This document shows, in pieces, positions 35,692-44,424 of a stretch of DNA of 64,000 bases; the first letter of the stretch is position 1, and the number at the start of each line of letters is the position of its first letter. This DNA is from Haloarcula halophila. Its GTDB lineage: Archaea; Halobacteriota; Halobacteria; Halobacteriales; Haloarculaceae. Both the position numbers and the translations under genes were made by a program. Where the stretch lies: the NCBI RefSeq assembly GCF_029278565.1, contig NZ_CP119559.1, positions 2,666,001 to 2,730,000 of the forward strand, written 5' to 3'. The notes beneath the pieces were generated by a model. It did no database searches, had not been told where the DNA came from, and saw only the letters and a program-made list of their open reading frames with translations.

Positions 35692-36497
35692 TGCTCACCG
35701 ACGCCGATGTCGAGCGCTGGCTCCGGGAGGACGTGGGCCACCACGACGTCACGAACCACGTTCCGGGTGAGACCGAGGGACGACTCGTCGCGAAGGAGTC
35801 CGGCGTCGCCGCCGGCCTGGAGGCTGCGACGGCGGTGTTCGACTATCTCGGTGTGGCCGTCGAAACGGCGGTCGACGTTGGTGAGCGGATCGATCCCGAC
35901 GATGTCGTCCTGCGGACCGACGGCCCCGCTCGCGAGACGCTGCGCGGCGAGCGGGTCGCGGTCAACCTCGTTGGCCACGCCTCCGGTGTGGCGACGACGA
36001 CCCGACGGGCCGTCGAGGCCGCCCGCGCGGTCGACGGCGACGTACGGATCGCCTGCACCCGCAAGACGACGCCCGGGCTGCGCGGGATCGAGAAACGGGC
36101 GGTCGTCGCCGGCGGCGGGGACACCCACCGGCTGGATCTCTCGCATACGGTGATGGTCAAGGACAACCACGTCGCCGAGATGGGACTAGAGGATGCCGTC
36201 GATCACTTCCGTGAGCGTGCGTCCTTCACGACGAAGCTCGAAGTCGAGGTCGAGACGCCGGCAGCGGCACCCGAAGCGGCCGCGGCCGGCGCGGACATCG
36301 TCCTGCTGGACAACATGTCGCCGACCGAGACAGAGCGTGCCGTGGACCTCGTCGACGACCCTGTGTCGACCGAAGCCAGCGGTGGGATCACCGTTGCGGA
36401 CGTTCCCGACTACGCCGGGACTGGTGTCGACGTGATTTCGATGGGTGCGTTGACTCACTCGGCACCGACGCTCGACCTCTCCTTTCGGACGGGATAA
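35691..36497 (+). CDS. nadC: Nicotinate-nucleotide pyrophosphorylase (quinolinate PRTase)
   Basis: NadC converts quinolinate and PRPP to nicotinate mononucleotide, completing de novo entry to NAD. The 268-residue product has EDVGHHDVTN, ERVAVNLVGHASGVATTTRR, RIACTRKTTPGLRGIEKRAV, DNHVAEMG and the barrel end LLDNMSPTETERAV and ASGGITVADVPDYAGTGVDVIS. It is the last gene of the operon and overlaps the nadB stop. The following 109 bases hold the promoter region of the next gene (TATGTTTATC near 36537). Confidence 0.97.
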   Translation: MLTDADVERWLREDVGHHDVTNHVPGETEGRLVAKESGVAAGLEAATAVFDYLGVAVETAVDVGERIDPDDVVLRTDGPARETLRGERVAVNLVGHASGVATTTRRAVEAARAVDGDVRIACTRKTTPGLRGIEKRAVVAGGGDTHRLDLSHTVMVKDNHVAEMGLEDAVDHFRERASFTTKLEVEVETPAAAPEAAAAGADIVLLDNMSPTETERAVDLVDDPVSTEASGGITVADVPDYAGTGVDVISMGALTHSAPTLDLSFRTG

Positions 36498-36606
36498 CCG
36501 AGGCTGACGGTGCCGGCAGTATCACGCGGGACCAGTATGTTTATCAGAACCATCCGGTAAATTCCACATAGAGCAGCCAGATAGCAGTGGATACTGAGAG
36601 CTAGGT

Positions 36607-37905
36607 ATGGGGCCGTCACTCCTGGGCGATGACAGCGACGTGGACGATCTTCTCGACCAGCGCCGGCTGGACGCGTACCTCGGGAGCGACGAAGAGCTGT
36701 TTCACCTTTTGACCAACCGACGGGTCGGCGTCGAGCGGACCGAGGACGGTGACACGACGCAGGTTACCGCCGGCGAGGACTGTGGCGCCGTCGCCGCCCT
36801 GACCGACCGGCGCGTCCTCCTGCTCGTCGGCGATCCGCCCGCCCGCTCCGACGGCGACTACGTCGCCTCACTCCCGTACGCCGACGTCGAGGAGGCCGAG
36901 GCCGTCACCGAACTCCTGACCGCACGGCTCCAGTTCGAGACCAGCGCCGGGGCGATCTGGGAGTTCACTGCACGCGAGGCCGACATCGACGAGGTCGCGG
37001 AATTCCTTCGGGAGGCGTGTGGCGTCTGGGGCGAGGTCCGGACCGCGCTCGATACGCTGTCGGACCACTGCGACGCGCTCGCCGACGCGCTCGAATCGGC
37101 CGACTGGACCGCGTTCGACCAGTACCGAGCCGACGCCGAAACCGCACTACAGACGGCCCGTGACGGGGCCGACGCCGCGCCGTTCGAGGGCGTCGAGGAC
37201 CGGATCGACCGGCTCGAAACGGACCTCTATCGGCTCGTCCGGGACCGCAACGTCGTCCGCGGCGAGGAACTCCTCGCCGAGGCCCGCCGGATGCTCGACG
37301 ACCGACAGTACGAGGAGAGTTACGACCGGGTCCGGACGGCCCGAGAGCGGTTCCAGGACGCAACCGACGTGGCGACGACACACGATATCGACGACGAGGC
37401 GGCCCAGGAGGGGCTGGCCGCCGCTACCGAACTCGCGACGACAGTCGCCGAGCGCCCGCTGACGACCGCCCGAGAGGCCCACGAACGTGCACAGGCGGTC
37501 GACGAACCGACCGATCGAGTGACCGCCCTCGAAGACGCTCTCGATAGTTACCGCGTGGTCGCGCAGTTGGTCGCGGGCGGCGACGGCCCCTTCGAGGGCG
37601 GCGAGGAGACGGCTCGCGAGGAGATCGAGGCTGTCATCGCCGATCTGATCGAGGCGCTGTTGGCGTCGGCCCGGGAACGGCGGACCGCCGGCGACTGGGA
37701 GTGGGACGCCGGCAACGAGGAGACGGCCTACGACCTGTTATCGAGCGCCCGGGACGACCTCGACCGGGCGCTAGAACTCGCCGAGGAGTTCCCGCCCGGT
37801 GATCCCGAGTCGATCCGCAGGACTCGGGAAGAACTGATGGACCACTTCGACGTGCTGGCGATCCGCTACGAGGTCGCACAGGCCAACGCCGACCTCCAGA
37901 ACTGA
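36607..37905 (+). CDS. PH-like domain plus long helical protein, unknown function
   Basis: The 432-residue product begins with a beta-rich module (about 15-135: ELFHLLTNRRVGVERTEDGD, VAALTDRRVLLLVGD, LPYADVEEAEAV, WEFTAREADIDEVAEFL) that looks like a bacterial-type PH domain of the short-chain-helper kind. The remaining 300 residues are helical and charged (ELLAEARRMLDDRQYEESYD), like coiled-coil or TPR-like repeats. I found no catalytic motif. Cytoplasmic scaffold or membrane-surface sensing is inference. Confidence 0.8.
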   Translation: MGPSLLGDDSDVDDLLDQRRLDAYLGSDEELFHLLTNRRVGVERTEDGDTTQVTAGEDCGAVAALTDRRVLLLVGDPPARSDGDYVASLPYADVEEAEAVTELLTARLQFETSAGAIWEFTAREADIDEVAEFLREACGVWGEVRTALDTLSDHCDALADALESADWTAFDQYRADAETALQTARDGADAAPFEGVEDRIDRLETDLYRLVRDRNVVRGEELLAEARRMLDDRQYEESYDRVRTARERFQDATDVATTHDIDDEAAQEGLAAATELATTVAERPLTTAREAHERAQAVDEPTDRVTALEDALDSYRVVAQLVAGGDGPFEGGEETAREEIEAVIADLIEALLASARERRTAGDWEWDAGNEETAYDLLSSARDDLDRALELAEEFPPGDPESIRRTREELMDHFDVLAIRYEVAQANADLQN

Positions 37906-37943
37906 CCGATCGAGTTTTCCGCACCCTGCTCGAACTCCCGGAC

Positions 37944-38591
37944 ATGCCGGACCCGATCTTCGCCTGTGAGACCCACAGTTACTACCAGGGGGAGGGGTGC
38001 CCGGTCTGTGACCGGGTCGGCCGTGAAGTCCTGGACGGTAGCCGTCGACGACAGCTCTCGAAGTTCGTCAGCGGTGCCCTGCGGCATTTTCCCGACGACG
38101 CCGGGATCGAACTCGACGAGGCCGGGTGGACGCCGCTGGCCGCACTCGTCGGTGCGGTCGAGGACAACTACGACTGGGCGAGCCGCGACCACGTCGAGGG
38201 CGTCGTCGCGACGGACCCGAAAGGCCGGTTCGAACTGGACGAGGCGGGCGGGGAACAGCGCATCAGAGCCGCGTACGGCCACTCGGTTCCGGTCGATCTG
38301 GCGTCGGCACCCACGCCGGTTCCGGAGACGCTGTACCACGGCACTGCGCCGCGACACGTCGACGCGATCATGAGCGAAGGGCTGCGGCCGATGTCACGCC
38401 AGAAAGTCCACCTCTCGGAGAGCGTCGAGGAGGCCCAGGCCGTCGGTGCGCGCCACGCCGAGGACCCCGTGGTGCTGGTCGTCGACGCGGCGGCGATGCG
38501 GGCCGAGGGCCACGATATCGTCAAACGCGGGTCCGCGACCTACACGACCGACCGGGTCCCCCCGCGGTACGTCTCCCGGCGGTCGCTGTAG
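37944..38591 (+). CDS. kptA: RNA 2'-phosphotransferase (Tpt1/KptA) with N-terminal zinc knuckle
   Basis: KptA removes an RNA 2'-phosphate using NAD. The 215-residue product carries the family parts: LSKFVSGALRHFPDDAGIEL, EAGWTPLAALV, RIRAAYGHSVPVDL, LYHGTAPRHVDAIMSEGL, KVHLSES. Ahead of the catalytic domain is a 30-residue extension with Cys8, His11, Cys19 and Cys22 (CETH ... CPVC), a probable zinc knuckle absent from minimal enzymes. The physiological RNA substrate in archaea is unclear because tRNA splicing there leaves no 2'-phosphate. Confidence 0.93.
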   Translation: MPDPIFACETHSYYQGEGCPVCDRVGREVLDGSRRRQLSKFVSGALRHFPDDAGIELDEAGWTPLAALVGAVEDNYDWASRDHVEGVVATDPKGRFELDEAGGEQRIRAAYGHSVPVDLASAPTPVPETLYHGTAPRHVDAIMSEGLRPMSRQKVHLSESVEEAQAVGARHAEDPVVLVVDAAAMRAEGHDIVKRGSATYTTDRVPPRYVSRRSL

Positions 38592-38612
38592 CCCGCGGAA
38601 CCGCTCGATCGC

Positions 38613-40172
38613 TCACTCGACGAGCGACTGTCCGGTCATCGCCGCCGGCTGTTCGATACCCAGCAGCGCGAGCATCGTCGGTGCCAGATCCGCGAGGGTT
38701 CCGCCGTCGCGGGCGGTCCTCCCGTCGGCGGTGCCGTCCGGCGAGAGATAGACGAACGGCACCGGGTTGGTCGTGTGGGCGGTGTGTGGGTCCTCGGCTG
38801 TTCCCATGTCGTCGGCGTTGCCGTGGTCGGCACAGATGAGGACGTGTCCGCCGGCGGCGTTGATCGCCGCGACCAGGCGGCCCAGTTGCTCGTCGACGGC
38901 CTCGACTGCGGCGACGGCCGCGTCGAAGTCGCCGGTGTGGCCGACCATGTCGGGGTTCGCGAAGTTGAGGACGAGCGCGTCGGGGTCCTCGGTCTCGATG
39001 AACTCGATAGCGGTGTCGGCGAGTTCGGGCGCACTCATCTCGGGCTGGCGGTCGTAGGTCGGGACGTCGGGGCTCTCGACGATGCGGCGCATCTCGCCGT
39101 CGAACTCCACCTCGCGGCCGCCGTTGAGGAAGTAGGTGACGTGGGGGTACTTCTCGGACTCGGCCAGACGGACCTGCGTGAGCCCGTTCGCCGCGAGCAC
39201 CTCGCCGAGTACGTCTTCGGGTTGGTTCGGTGGGAAGGCGACGGGTACGTCGAAGGTCGCGTCGTACTCGGTCATCGTCACCAGCCGGGTCTCCGGCGGG
39301 GTGGTGTCCGCGCCCCAGTCCTCCGGGCGGATGTCCCCGAGCATCCGGGTGAGCTGTCGGGCGCGGTCGGCCCGGAAATTGAAGAAGAGGACCGCGTCGC
39401 CGTCGGCCAGTCCGGCGTGGTCCCCGACCGTCGTCGGCTCGATGAACTCGTCGGTGTCGTCCCGTTCGTAGGACCTCGTGGCGGCCGTGACGGGATCGTC
39501 GGCGTGGTGGTCGCCAGCCCGGTCGACGATGGCGTCGTAGGCCCGGCGGGTCCGGTCCCAGTTCTGGTCCCGGTCCATCGCGTAGTAGCGGCCACAGACG
39601 GTCGCGACGTGGCCCGTCCCGTGGGCCTCGGCGTGGGCTTGGAGGTCCGTGAGGTACTGTTCGCCCCCGGTCGGGGAGGTGTCTCGGCCGTCGGTGAAGG
39701 CGTGGCTGACCGCTTCGGTCCCGCGCTGGCCGGCCAGTTCGATCAGCGCGTGGAGGTGGTCCTGATACGAGTGGACGCCGCCGTCGGAGACCAGCCCCAT
39801 GAAGTGGACGCGGCCGTCGTGATCGTCGGCGTACTCGAAGGCCGACAGGACCGTCTCGTTCTCGAAGAACGGGGGGTCTTCTGCGGCGTCGTCGGGCGCG
39901 CTCTCGCCGCGCGAGCGGGCGATGCTGTCGGTGATCCGCGCCGAGTCCTGTTTGACGACCCGGCCGGCGCCGATGTTGAGGTGGCCGACCTCGGAGTTGC
40001 CCATCTGGCCCTCCGGGAGACCGACCCGGCGGCCGTGGGTCGCGAGCGTCGAGTGGGCACCGTCGTCCCAGTAGCGGTCGAAGTTCGGTGTCTCGGCCGC
40101 GGCGACGGCGTCCCGCGTGTCTTCGTCCGGATTGAGCCCCCAGCCGTCGAGGATGACGAGGCCGACGTGCAT
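38613..40172 (-). CDS. gpmI: Cofactor-independent phosphoglycerate mutase
   Basis: It interconverts 3- and 2-phosphoglycerate in glycolysis and gluconeogenesis. The 519-residue product has LVILDGWG with the first metal Asp (Asp9), GLPEGQMGNSEVGHLNIGAGR with the phospho-accepting Ser60, and the late metal sites in NFANPDMVGHTGDFD and LICADHGNADDM. It is a standard bacterial-type iPGM, which haloarchaea carry, rather than the aPGM type. I used the ATG at 40172; a longer frame to 40373 overlaps the divergent gene. Confidence 0.96.
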   Translation of the reverse strand: MHVGLVILDGWGLNPDEDTRDAVAAAETPNFDRYWDDGAHSTLATHGRRVGLPEGQMGNSEVGHLNIGAGRVVKQDSARITDSIARSRGESAPDDAAEDPPFFENETVLSAFEYADDHDGRVHFMGLVSDGGVHSYQDHLHALIELAGQRGTEAVSHAFTDGRDTSPTGGEQYLTDLQAHAEAHGTGHVATVCGRYYAMDRDQNWDRTRRAYDAIVDRAGDHHADDPVTAATRSYERDDTDEFIEPTTVGDHAGLADGDAVLFFNFRADRARQLTRMLGDIRPEDWGADTTPPETRLVTMTEYDATFDVPVAFPPNQPEDVLGEVLAANGLTQVRLAESEKYPHVTYFLNGGREVEFDGEMRRIVESPDVPTYDRQPEMSAPELADTAIEFIETEDPDALVLNFANPDMVGHTGDFDAAVAAVEAVDEQLGRLVAAINAAGGHVLICADHGNADDMGTAEDPHTAHTTNPVPFVYLSPDGTADGRTARDGGTLADLAPTMLALLGIEQPAAMTGQSLVE

Positions 40173-40284
40173 GGGTGAACCCTCACGGGAGACCCAAAAG
40201 AGGGCTTCGGTCACGTACCGTCCCGCGGTCGTCGAGGGTGCCGGGAACCTCGATATTAATAGGGTGGAACGTCTCCGTCCGGCT

Positions 40285-40677
40285 ATGAGCCCAGATATCC
40301 TCTCGGACGAGCTCGCCGACAGCATCGTCACCACCGCCCGGACGGCGACCGGCGACTCACTGCGCTCTGTCACCTATTTCACTCGCGCCGACTACGAACA
40401 GCTCTATCTGCGGGACGACCTCGAACGCGACGCCGACCTCAACGACTTCGTCGGCCACGAGTGGCAGGGGTACAAACAGACCGAGAACGCCTATCAGGAG
40501 TCCGAACTCGGCGATTATCGCTTTACCGTTCGGGCCTTCGAGAACGGCTACCTCCTCCGGGTGGCGACACAGCGCCAGGGTGTGCTCATCACGACAGACG
40601 GACTCTCGATGAACTCCTACGAGGAGATCGCCGACGCCATCGACAAACTCCTGCGCGACCAGTCCGGGGAGGAGTGA
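40285..40677 (+). CDS. Haloarchaeal conserved protein of unknown function
   Basis: The 130-residue product starts MSPDILSDELADSIVTTART and alternates helix and strand (LRSVTYFTRADYEQLYLRDD, DYRFTVRAFENGYLLRVATQ, GVLITTDGLSMNSYEEIADA), an alpha-beta sensor-like fold without a catalytic motif. I recall a haloarchaeal family of this kind (DUF7522). The start is the ATG at 40285, preceded by AT-rich DNA (ATATTAATAGGG near 40252) suitable as a promoter. Confidence 0.85.
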   Translation: MSPDILSDELADSIVTTARTATGDSLRSVTYFTRADYEQLYLRDDLERDADLNDFVGHEWQGYKQTENAYQESELGDYRFTVRAFENGYLLRVATQRQGVLITTDGLSMNSYEEIADAIDKLLRDQSGEE

Positions 40678-40678
40678 A

Positions 40679-41744
40679 CTACCCGTAGACGACGAAATCC
40701 AGGACCCAGTTCACCGCGTTGAGTGCGACCAGGACGGCGCCCTCGACGCGCGAGAGCAGTTCGTTCGTGTAGAACAGCACCGTCACGAGAACAGTCAACC
40801 CCAGCAGCCACAGCGCCGTCCCGATAGCGGCCCCAGCGACGGGGAGCGGCTGGACTGCGGCGGCCAGCCCCAGCACGCCGAGCGTGTTGAACACGCAGCT
40901 TCCGACGACGTTTCCGGCGGAGATGCCGACCCGTCCCTGGCGGACGGCGGCGACGGAAGTCGCGAACTCCGGGATCGAGGTGCCGGCCGCGACGACGGTC
41001 ACGCCGATGACCCACTCGGAGATGCCGACAGCCAGCGCGATGTCGACCGCCGACGTGACCAGGAGGTGCGCCCCGCCGACGACCAGTCCCAGCCCGCCGA
41101 CCAACCGGCCGAGGTCGAGCCAGCCGAACGGCCGACCCGTCGGACGGTCCTCGCCGGTCCCCGACGAGCCCGCACGCACCAGGACGACGAGATAGGCAAC
41201 CAGGACACCCAACAGCACGAGCCCGTCCCCGACGAGCCCGCACGCACCAGGACGACGAGATAGGCAACCAGGACACCCAACAGCACGAGCCCGTCCCCGA
41301 CGAGCCCGCACGCACCAGGACGACGAGATAGGCAACCAGGACACCCAACAGCACGAGCCCGTCCCCGCGGCTCACTCGGAGGTCGCGGAGGACCACGAGC
41401 AACAGGAGCGTGGTCCCGACAAGCAGTGTGCTGTCCCGCCGGACGAGGTCACGACCGATGGGCAGCGAGCGGACCAGCGCGACCCCGCCCAGAATGAAGC
41501 CCAGATTGAGGACGTTCGAGCCGACGACGTTCGCGACCGAGACGTCCGGCCGCCCCGAGAGCGCGGCGTCGAGAGTGACCGCGAACTCCGGCGCGGAGGT
41601 CCCGAAGGCCACGACGGTCAGCCCGACGACGAGTCCCGGGACGCCGAGCCGGCGGGCCGCCCGACTCGCACCGGCGACGAACTGCTCGGCACCGACCCAC
41701 AGCCCCACGACGGCCACAGCGACGAAGAGAACGTCGAACAACAC
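40679..41744 (-). pseudogene. CaCA-type Na+/Ca2+ antiporter, frameshifted by a 68-bp triplication
   Basis: Two adjoining frames together make one CaCA-family exchanger of about 300 residues. The first half (start GTG 41744) has GLTVVAFGTSAPEFAVTL and VVGSNVLNLGFILGG. The second half, in another frame, has GVTVVAAGTSIPEFATSV and VVGSCVFNTLGVLG, the matching inverted alpha repeats. Between them a 68-bp unit is present three times (41163-41366), adding 136 extra bases and breaking the frame. With one copy (or four) the gene would be whole. The second half has an ATG inside the repeat (41344), so two separate half-proteins are conceivable. Sequencing error is possible but would have to create two exact extra copies. 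Confidence 0.85.
41163..41366 (+). repeat. 68-bp tandem repeat, three exact copies, inside the antiporter gene
   Basis: Copies lie at 41163-41230, 41231-41298 and 41299-41366 and appear identical base for base. The unit encodes about one transmembrane segment (GDGLVLLGVLVAYLVVLV) in the frame of the intact gene. Because 68 is not a multiple of three, each added copy changes the frame; four copies restore it. Confidence 0.9.
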
Positions 41745-41861
41745 GGGTCAGTGTCTCCCTCCGACACGGCGCCGTCTGCCCAAGTTCATACTCCCGCTGT
41801 CGGCCGGCCGTCCTTAAAATGTCCCACCAAAGCCTTACCTCCCCGCCGTCGAACAACCGCC

Positions 41862-43112
41862 ATGACCCTGGACCCGGTACACGTCGACGGCATCGCGCAC
41901 CTCGCACGCCAGGTGCGCCAGACCGTCGAGACGAGCGACCACGACGCCGCAGCCCAACGGGTGTGGGAGGACTTTCTGGACCCGCTCTATCACGACGGCG
42001 ACGAGATCCTGACTCCGATGGGCGACCGACGCCGCCGGAAGGTCCCGATCGACGATATCGCACTGACGGACCCACCCTTTCCCACCCAGCACGGACTCGA
42101 CTCGGGGACGATCAACCCGACGACGTTCAAGAACGGCCTGGTGCTGGACGTCGCTCAGGCGGCGATGAGCGCGGTCCCGTCGGACGTCGAACTCCACCGC
42201 GGGCGGACGATCATCATGGCGGTCCACTCCAACGACGCCACCGTCTCGCTCTCCGAGGACTGGGCGGTCGACGACCGGGGCTACGCGAAACGCCGGGTCC
42301 TGAACGCCCCCCAGGTCGACCGCTACGAGCAGCGGGTCGTCCACGCGCTGGCGCTGTATCTCGCCGAGAGCGAGCACGCACTGACCAACGCCGACGTTGT
42401 CGAGGACCTGTTCGTCCTCGACGGGCCGATCTACCCGACCGGCCTCCTGCGCTGGGCCGACCGCGAGACGGAACTGGCCGACCTACTGGCCGAGGACGAC
42501 CGCCCGAAGACCGTCGTCGGTAACTACGTCGAACTCGTCGAACGGTTCGTCGAGCGGGACGTTCCACTGATCGGGTTCGTCAAGAACTCCTCGACGAAGG
42601 CCCTGACCCGCGCGGTTCGCCGCAAGACTAACGCGCCGTGGGTCGACGACGCCGCCTTCTTCCGGCGGGTACTCGAACGGCGCGACGACGACGGCGAGCG
42701 GCGGACCGACGCGCTCACCTGTACGAACTGGTTCCGCTCGCGGGCGGGCACCGACGGGATCATGGCCGCCGACGGGAGCGCGCTGGGCATCGAGCGGGAG
42801 CTGGACCCCGAGGCCTACGAGGTCACGTTCTTCGTCTGCTACGACCCGCGCAACGACCTCGTCTTCCGCGTGGAAGCTCCCTACGCGTTCACACGGGACC
42901 CCGACTGTCGGGAACGGCTCGCCCGGCAGGTGCTCCACGATGTCGCGGCCGAGCGCGGTCCTCCGCTGGCCGTCTCGAAGGCCGACGAACTCGCCGGGAT
43001 CGACCGTCAGGGCGGCGAGGAACTCACGCGCCGCATCGAACGTGCCTTCGACACCGACCGGGAGCGGGGCTACGACGACCTGCGCTGGGGAGCCGTCGAA
43101 GAAGCCTTCTGA
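41862..43112 (+). CDS. nurA: NurA-type 5'-3' nuclease
   Basis: NurA works with the HerA helicase to resect broken DNA ends before recombination. The 416-residue product has the first active-site Asp in HGLDSGTIN (Asp80), a second acidic motif LFVLDGPIYPTGLL (Asp187), LIGFVKNSSTKALTRAV and a late ADGSALGIERELDPEAYEV with family-like placement. herA lies at 44425, separated by two genes on the other strand. The ATG at 41862 begins the family sequence. The symbol rests on these motifs and the herA neighbour. Confidence 0.85.
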   Translation: MTLDPVHVDGIAHLARQVRQTVETSDHDAAAQRVWEDFLDPLYHDGDEILTPMGDRRRRKVPIDDIALTDPPFPTQHGLDSGTINPTTFKNGLVLDVAQAAMSAVPSDVELHRGRTIIMAVHSNDATVSLSEDWAVDDRGYAKRRVLNAPQVDRYEQRVVHALALYLAESEHALTNADVVEDLFVLDGPIYPTGLLRWADRETELADLLAEDDRPKTVVGNYVELVERFVERDVPLIGFVKNSSTKALTRAVRRKTNAPWVDDAAFFRRVLERRDDDGERRTDALTCTNWFRSRAGTDGIMAADGSALGIERELDPEAYEVTFFVCYDPRNDLVFRVEAPYAFTRDPDCRERLARQVLHDVAAERGPPLAVSKADELAGIDRQGGEELTRRIERAFDTDRERGYDDLRWGAVEEAF

Positions 43113-43129
43113 TCGCTCTCAGCGCCGGA

Positions 43130-43468
43130 CTACCGCGCTTCCTCGGCTTGCAGGACGGTCACCTCGACCGCGGCCTCGGCGACGCCGAGGCGGGCGAACT
43201 GGGTCCGGACGTGGTCTTTGGCCGCCTCGATAGCGGTATCGCGGTCCTCGAACCCCTGTGGCATCGGCGATTCGAAGGCGACGTTGACCTCGCGGTCGCC
43301 GATCGATTGCGTCTGGCCACCGCTCTCGACCTCGTAGAAGGCGTCACACACCCAGACGTAGGGAGCGCCGCCGTCCGGTGCGCCCTTGAACGACGGTGGC
43401 GACTCACCGGGTTCGTACAGGGTCCCGGTCAACCCGGTACCGCCGGCCGATCCGCGGATGTGGAGCAT
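43130..43468 (-). CDS. Haloarchaeal conserved protein of unknown function
   Basis: The 112-residue product begins MLHIRGSAGGTGLTGTLYEPGE. A central stretch (PYVWVCDAFYEVESGG) is followed by a beta region and a C-terminal helix (AIEAAKDHVRTQFARLGV). It is compact and acidic with no membrane segment or motif I can assign. I recall a haloarchaeal family with this beginning (DUF7113) but cannot verify it. It sits between nurA and herA on the opposite strand. Confidence 0.8.
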   Translation of the reverse strand: MLHIRGSAGGTGLTGTLYEPGESPPSFKGAPDGGAPYVWVCDAFYEVESGGQTQSIGDREVNVAFESPMPQGFEDRDTAIEAAKDHVRTQFARLGVAEAAVEVTVLQAEEAR

Positions 43469-43515
43469 GCCCGAACGTAGGGACCACAGCGATAAAAGGC
43501 TCTCTCCGGACGGCG

Positions 43516-44298
43516 TCACCGACTGAGATCGACGACGACGGGGAGGTGATCCGACGGGTAGTGGTCGTCGTCCCGGTCCGTACAGACGGCGTGGCTCGTC
43601 ACGTCGAGGTCGTCCGTGGCGAACACGTGGTCGATGCCCATCTCGGGGAGTAGGTCGTGGAAGTCGGTCCGTGTCGTCGTCGGTCCGTGACGGTGGTCGG
43701 CCAGGGACCGCGTGTCCGCGAGTTCGCGGCCGTCGGACAGCGACCGGCCCGCCGCACGCTCGTAGGCGGGGTCACCGACGACGCAGTTGAAGTCCCCCTG
43801 GAGGACGGCCGGTTCGCCGTCGACGAGGCCGTCCAGTCGCTCCAGCACCAGGTCGACCCCGCGCCGGCGGGCCTGCTCGCCCTTGTGGTCGAGGTGGGTG
43901 TTGACCACGACGAGCGGGTTGTCGTCGTCCAGACGAGCCCATGTTGCCACGCGGGGATAGGCCCCGTCCCAGCCGACGCTGCCCGGTTCGTCGGGGGTCT
44001 CCGAGAGCCAGAACGTCCCCGTCGCGACGCAGTCGAAGCGGTCGGTCAGGTAGCCGATAGCGGTGTGCTCGCCGCCACTGGCGACGCCGTCCCGCGGGTC
44101 GCCGACCCAGTCGTACTCCGGGAGCATCGACTGCAGTTCCCGAAGCTGGTGTGTCATCGCCTCCTGGACGCCGACGACGGCGGGGGCGTGGTACCGGATC
44201 GTCCCGGCCACCAGCCGCCGGCGGTGCGCCCAGTTGTCCCTGCCGTCGGTGGCGGCGTCGTACCGTACGTTGAACGACGCCACCCGCACCCGGTTCAT
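43516..44298 (-). CDS. Endonuclease/exonuclease/phosphatase-family protein
   Basis: The 260-residue product has the full EEP fold set: VASFNVRYD at the N terminus, VVGVQEAMTHQL with the catalytic Glu, VVVNTHLDHKG, VLQGDFNCVVGDPAY and the final HYPSDHLPVVVDL with the catalytic Asp-His. Members hydrolyse phosphodiesters in DNA, RNA or small molecules. It is not secreted, as it has no signal peptide. Its place between nurA and herA makes a DNA-repair role possible but unproven. Confidence 0.9.
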   Translation of the reverse strand: MNRVRVASFNVRYDAATDGRDNWAHRRRLVAGTIRYHAPAVVGVQEAMTHQLRELQSMLPEYDWVGDPRDGVASGGEHTAIGYLTDRFDCVATGTFWLSETPDEPGSVGWDGAYPRVATWARLDDDNPLVVVNTHLDHKGEQARRRGVDLVLERLDGLVDGEPAVLQGDFNCVVGDPAYERAAGRSLSDGRELADTRSLADHRHGPTTTRTDFHDLLPEMGIDHVFATDDLDVTSHAVCTDRDDDHYPSDHLPVVVDLSR

Positions 44299-44424
44299 AT
44301 CTGTGCTGTGGCGCCCTCCGTGGTAAGGGTTCCAGTTCCGGACTGACTGTCCCCCTCCACCGGACGTCCCCGTGCCCGCCCGGGCAGGGAAAGGCGTTAG
44401 TTCCCCGCCACCCTCGATGAGACC

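Noticed and set aside
38775-40178. 467-residue open frame antisense to gpmI
   Set aside because: Shadow frame; all catalytic motifs belong to the minus-strand mutase.
41163-41366. Three 68-bp repeats as a CRISPR array
   Set aside because: The units are contiguous with no spacers and lie inside an antiporter coding sequence.
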